Positions 60,076 to 64,000 of a DNA stretch of 64,000 nt are shown here, piece by piece. Position 1 is the stretch's first letter. Every line of letters begins with the position of its first letter. Origin of the DNA: Conoideocrella luteorostrata (Eukaryota; Ascomycota; Sordariomycetes; Hypocreales; Clavicipitaceae); contig JASWJB010000036.1 in assembly GCA_032433595.1 (NCBI GenBank), positions 124,001 to 188,000 of the forward strand, read 5' to 3'. The translations under genes and the position numbers were made by a program. Below the pieces are notes generated by a model. The model did no database searches, was not told the origin of the DNA, and was given only the letters and a program-made list of their open reading frames with translations.

Positions 60076-62323
60076 GTTGTCTAGGTGTCTCCGGTGTGAG
60101 CAATGGCGAACTTGAAAGTTTCGCCAGGAACTGTGTGCGAGAGATTGTCGAATACGGTTAGCGACAGGTGTAGCAGCGGATGTAGCTACAGCAGGAGAAA
60201 GTCGAGAAGCGACAGTGGATGCGAATCTCTTATGGGAATCGAGGAGACTGAGTAAGAAGAAATGTGTTAGCGGGTCTTGTGGGAGCTCCAAGTAGAAGGT
60301 GAAAGCTATACCATGTAAGTGGAAGTGAGCCGAAGCAAAGGTGGTGGGGGAGGGAGGGGAAGACAGGGAAGACGAGGGGCAAAGGAGGGGCTGTGACGGG
60401 CAATACTGGTGATTGGGCAATCGGCCAGACAGTCAGACTGACCGACTCGAAAAGAGGGGACCCTAGCAACCCTTGCACTAGATATTTCAGATGTCCAGAT
60501 GTCGCTCAATGTCTTTGTCCTCGTTTGTGATACAACTTGTACGATGCTGCCATGCAGTTGGGGTTGCATTTTCCGCCCGGGAAGTGTTCATGGGTGTACT
60601 GGAGGGCGCCGGGAAGGAAATGGAGGGTAATCGAGACCAACAACTAGCCATGAGGAAGCGAAACTATTGAGTTTTTTCACTATTGTACTTCGTGTAAGGC
60701 GCGCGTTGGTTGCCTTGGAACACACTCTGGCTCGGAAGCTAAGCAGGCCCAATACTTTTGAATGCATCCTGAATGATATGACAATACCAGCAGCTGCAAG
60801 CCACGGCGGATCTGGGGTCTGGTCTATCTCGGTGACGCAAGAATCGCTCACTCGAGCGTCATGCACGGTCATCACTCATCTCCAGCTGTTGGGTTGTTCT
60901 GCCATGTTGGGGCTTGGGCAAATCGGACCTAGACAAGAGTCCTTTCTGAAATCGTTTATACTTACATGCACCTGAGGTGGTGGCCGTTGCTAGTGGGCCA
61001 TACACTTCGCTGGTCATGCTGCTGCGGGCCGAAATTTTGCGCCGGGCTGCTGCAGCTGATGATTTTGGGAGATCTTGTATCGGCCAGAAGCGGCTTGTTT
61101 GGAGCAGTCGCCGTTGTTATCAACTTGCGGCATAATGATTTGAATGATACTGAGTTGGCGGGCCTCGGCAAGGCTGCAGGCTGCAAAGCCGGCATGGTGA
61201 CGTGATGGACGGTGATTTGCGGAAGGAACGTTATTGAGATAAGATAATATGAAATGATGAAATAAAAATTTATAAAGACAAAAGGAGAGACAGAAATCTG
61301 GGCTTGGCTGCTGCAAAGAGTGTATTCAATTACCCCGTAGACGGACGGTATCGAAATCTGGCTCGGTACGCCCCTTTCCAGTGTCTCCGCAGACTTAGGC
61401 AGGATGCGCTTCCAGGACAGCTGGAATGGTGCAAGGAATAGCCCAATCAAAAAGAATCCATCGTTGAAAGCTGATGGCAAAAATAAATGGTCCCTTTTGC
61501 GCCGACTAGATGATTACACACGGCACCCGAAGCAAAGATTCGCTGGTTAGAACGAGCCTTCAAAAGTTCATAGAGAACTCTTCGGATGTGGATACGGACT
61601 AACTAGGGAGTAGTTACGGGGCAGTTACGGAGTAGTCCGTACTGCGTCTAATTCCCTGCCTGCCTCGCCCAGCACAGAAATTGGATGGACGGGCACCCAA
61701 TTTTCCGAAGCCGGTCTCAACTTTCAGAGGAGCCTCTGAATTCGATTGGTCCCTGCTTTCGTTCCCACATACGTCTTGTGTTGGCTGCCTCGAATGGAAA
61801 GAGCCATCCAACATTGCCAACTTGCCGGTGCAGTTTGGCTGCCTCTACTCCGTAAAATTACTAGCATCGTTGGATCCGAGGCTCGGGTACCCTTCCTAGT
61901 GATCAGATTTTGTAGGCGAATCAGTTGACATAAGGGTGACCCGCGGGCCAACGTTACGCGAAAATCAGGGCGGCTTCAGCTTCCACGACACCGGTGACTA
62001 TTTTAAGAAAGGTCTGAGCAAATTTCTTCTGCTCCTGTCCTCCGAGAACGGTTGAATAATAAGCAGCCTCAGAAGTTTATCCTTAGAAGCCTGGATCAAG
62101 ACATTCGATGCATAATATGAAGACTGGGAGGGAGCAAGTATCACCACAATCCTTCTCTCCACGAGCCACAATATCCCACCCTGTTGTGTATTTTGGCGGC
62201 CATAACAAGAACCTAACCCTCAATAGCAGCTTACGTCCACCTATATAGCCAAATGATTCCGAATCATTCGTCTTGTCTTTGTTCGATGCGGCCCAGTAGA
62301 GCCTGTCTATCTGGGGCGTGTCC
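60076..62323. other. Intergenic / leader region
   Basis: The first 350 bases include the possible presequence-coding extension of the aminopeptidase. Two TACGGAGTA copies at 61626 and 61846. No other gene seen. Confidence 0.5.
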
Positions 62324-62548
62324 TTACAGATTCACACAAGCAGAGGGTATAGAGTATCCTTCTCTTTGCAGTGTAACGACACGTGAAGGGCTGGATACTG
62401 TCTCTCGACTTGCAGTACTGTGATATTTGCCACATAAACAGTCGTTTTCTTTCCTGAGAGAAGTCCTACAAGAACGTCGGTCAATACCGACTACGGCGGA
62501 GCGGGTTGCAATGATAAGACATAGAACCATCCATGTTCCCAAGGTCAT
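62324..62548 (-). CDS. Candidate small secreted protein
   Basis: A single frame of 74 residues with ATG at 62548 and an A at -3. The first 20 or so residues (MTLGTWMVLCLIIATRSAVV) look like a signal peptide. The mature part is basic and holds four cysteines (RRSCRT, NDCLCG, SACV). It lies 450 bases from the cysteine-rich secreted protein on the other strand. Length and lack of known relatives keep this uncertain; a chance frame remains possible. Confidence 0.35.
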   Translation of the reverse strand: MTLGTWMVLCLIIATRSAVVGIDRRSCRTSLRKENDCLCGKYHSTASRETVSSPSRVVTLQREGYSIPSACVNL

Positions 62549-62995
62549 GTTTGCGAACCAACTGTCTTACAATTACAGCTGAGAGAACTCAAGACAGAGC
62601 CCTAGGATCGAGAAATTGATTAACATAAAGAGCTTACTGATAGTCTGCTCATACCATTTTAGGACAGGAAGGTGAACGGTGAAACCCGGCTCGTGCTAAG
62701 CTTTCAAACTAAGGTATACATTGACGCTCTAGTGACCCGCAATAGGAATTTCGAGGCAGGACAACCACACTGTCAAGCATTCCAAACAATTGCCACATCC
62801 ATTTCAGAAGATGGGATGGCTGTACAATACACCTGCAGCTATCCCTTGCTAAAAAGTAGTAGGTAGATCAATGTCTTGGGGCTAAATATATACATGTACG
62901 ATGATGATGCACGGGATATAAGAAGCATAGTGCACCGTCCGCAACGTGACAATCTCTCACTTCAAAACTCACATCGCTGAGTATTTCTTACCAAC
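62549..62995. other. Intergenic region upstream of secreted CxC protein
   Basis: Probable promoter. A GATATAAG at about 62915 sits 80 bases before the ATG. A plus-strand frame (62672-62866) has no start of gene quality. Confidence 0.5.
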
Positions 62996-63532
62996 ATGAA
63001 ATTTCTTCTCCATCTAGTGACAGCCATTTCAGCCGTTACAGCTGCTACCGTGCAATATGATGGGAAGGTAAGGAAAGTACACTTTTGATATCTTGATCTT
63101 GAATACTGATTCGCTACGATGCAGTCGCGGCTCAAAGTGGCGCATCTGGAAGTGAGGCACTGTAACTGTATGGCACCTGAAGGGCCATGCAGCTGCGATG
63201 ACGCTCATGACATGAGAGCCGTGAATCTCAAAGCCATTAGTGCGTCATCCAATCAATGCGCAGAAGGACGACTACCGTGTGACGATGCGCCAGCCCACCC
63301 AAAGCGCCAGTGTCTTTGTGAAGTGAACGACCAGCTCGAGTCATGCGCATGCAATGCACATGGCGGTGGCAGCGTAGGCACGAAGCGACGTGTCGTGGAT
63401 AGGGGCTTACTCCATTGTATGTGTCTGCTTGAAGAGCCGGATGGGTCGACGAAGCCTTGCGGGTGCAATACACCAGCAAACTTTTTGGGGCAAGTAGGTC
63501 CGATACTGGAAGCTCCTCCATTTCGGCAATAG
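62996..63532 (+). CDS. Small secreted cysteine-rich protein with repeated CxC units
   Basis: Secreted protein of 159 residues. Exons 62996-63067 and 63125-63532 with a 57-base GT-AG intron. Exon 1 is almost only the signal peptide (MKFLLHLVTAISAVTAAT). The mature part has 14 cysteines, mostly in CxC pairs. Three repeats are visible: HCNCMAPEGPCSCD, QCLCEVNDQLESCACN and HCMCLLEEPDGSTKPCGC, each a CxC, a spacer of 6-11 residues, and another CxC; two single cysteines (QCAE, LPCDD) lie between the first two repeats. The pattern could bind metal or be a disulfide-ladder fold. I know no named family with it. Small size, signal peptide and cysteine content resemble effector-like proteins of plant- or insect-associated fungi. 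Confidence 0.75.
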
Positions 63533-63709
63533 CGAATGAAAAGCGGTGACTGCTAAAAAATCATCGGAAACTGAACGGAATCGAATGGGTATATTAACCA
63601 GAAATGGATTCTCCTATGGTTGTCGTTGTTGTTAGTGTTGTTGTTGTTCATGATATTATCCGCAGACCAGATTGTTTAGCTGCAAGATATTCGTCGAGGA
63701 ATGCATCTC

Positions 63710-64000
63710 CTACTTGTGCTCATCCTTGGTTTCGCTGTGAGCGGCTAATTCGGACGCAAACCCCATCCTTTGAAGCCCTGGTGAGGGATGCGGCATGCTA
63801 CCTGAACCACTCGCGACTGAGCTTATGCTCGTGCGGTGAGTGTCGCCAGGAGACGGGCTGGGATAAGCCTGTGACCATCGAGGATCTGACGACGACACAG
63901 ACTGCCGATAATCCGGCGCAAGTTCCTGTGGTCGATGTGCCGGAGCTTGAGGCTGACTGTGATAATATTGGTGTGGCTGATAGTCTCCCGGAAGCTCTAC
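63710..64000 (-). CDS. C-terminal end of a gene running off the right edge
   Basis: The minus-strand frame is open from the window end to a stop at 63710, giving the last 96 residues of a longer protein. The region is Pro/Ser/Gln/His-rich (QPHQYYHSQPQAPAH, SSVASGSGSMPHPSPG), typical of the disordered tail of fungal transcription regulators or signalling proteins. The 177 bases between its stop and the CxC gene are ordinary 3' sequence with a GTT/GTTGTT run. The family cannot be told from this part. Confidence 0.65.
   Translation of the reverse strand, partial: VELPGDYQPHQYYHSQPQAPAHRPQELAPDYRQSVSSSDPRWSQAYPSPSPGDTHRTSISSVASGSGSMPHPSPGLQRMGFASELAAHSETKDEHK

Overview
This is nuclear DNA of a filamentous ascomycete, most likely a hypocrealean Sordariomycete (inferred from overall protein resemblance and gene style; no database search was possible). 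The genes are widely spaced on both strands and are interrupted by short introns of about 50-160 bases with GT-AG ends. I could support about 18 intact or near-intact protein genes, two genes cut by the window ends, three decayed genes, and long intergenic stretches. No tRNA, rRNA or CRISPR array was recognised.

Left part (1-9.9 kb): an aldehyde dehydrogenase, an APC-type choline/GABA-like permease and a copper amine oxidase. The dehydrogenase ends in SKL and the amine oxidase in ARL, both peroxisomal import signals. Together the three look like an amine uptake and peroxisomal oxidation set. Next comes a transaldolase-like gene broken by two frameshifts (10.5-11.85 kb), then COX10 for heme A synthesis, then a Myb/SANT-domain protein.

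Middle (20-34 kb): a Pho89/PHO-4-type phosphate permease with CACGTG elements upstream, a secreted bicupin oxalate decarboxylase, the mismatch-repair gene MSH6 with a GC-AG intron, and a small two-pass membrane protein with a Gln/Tyr/Pro repeat tail. A decayed, unidentified coding relic lies at 35.2-35.9 kb.

Right part (36-64 kb): a membrane-anchored FAD monooxygenase, a secreted NPP1/NEP1-like protein with an altered signature heptapeptide, DPH2 (diphthamide synthesis), two MARVEL-like four-pass membrane proteins flanking a 5 kb gene-poor stretch with ankyrin-type relics and a perfect 27-bp hairpin, a VOC-fold protein, an NmrA-like oxidoreductase, an M1 aminopeptidase and a small secreted protein built from repeated CxC units. 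A further gene runs off the right end.

The strongest unexplained signal is the 9-mer TACGGAGTA (or its complement). I counted 23 exact copies by hand, all outside the coding regions, against about 0.5 expected by chance. The most coherent functional idea is the peroxisomal amine-oxidation trio at the left end.
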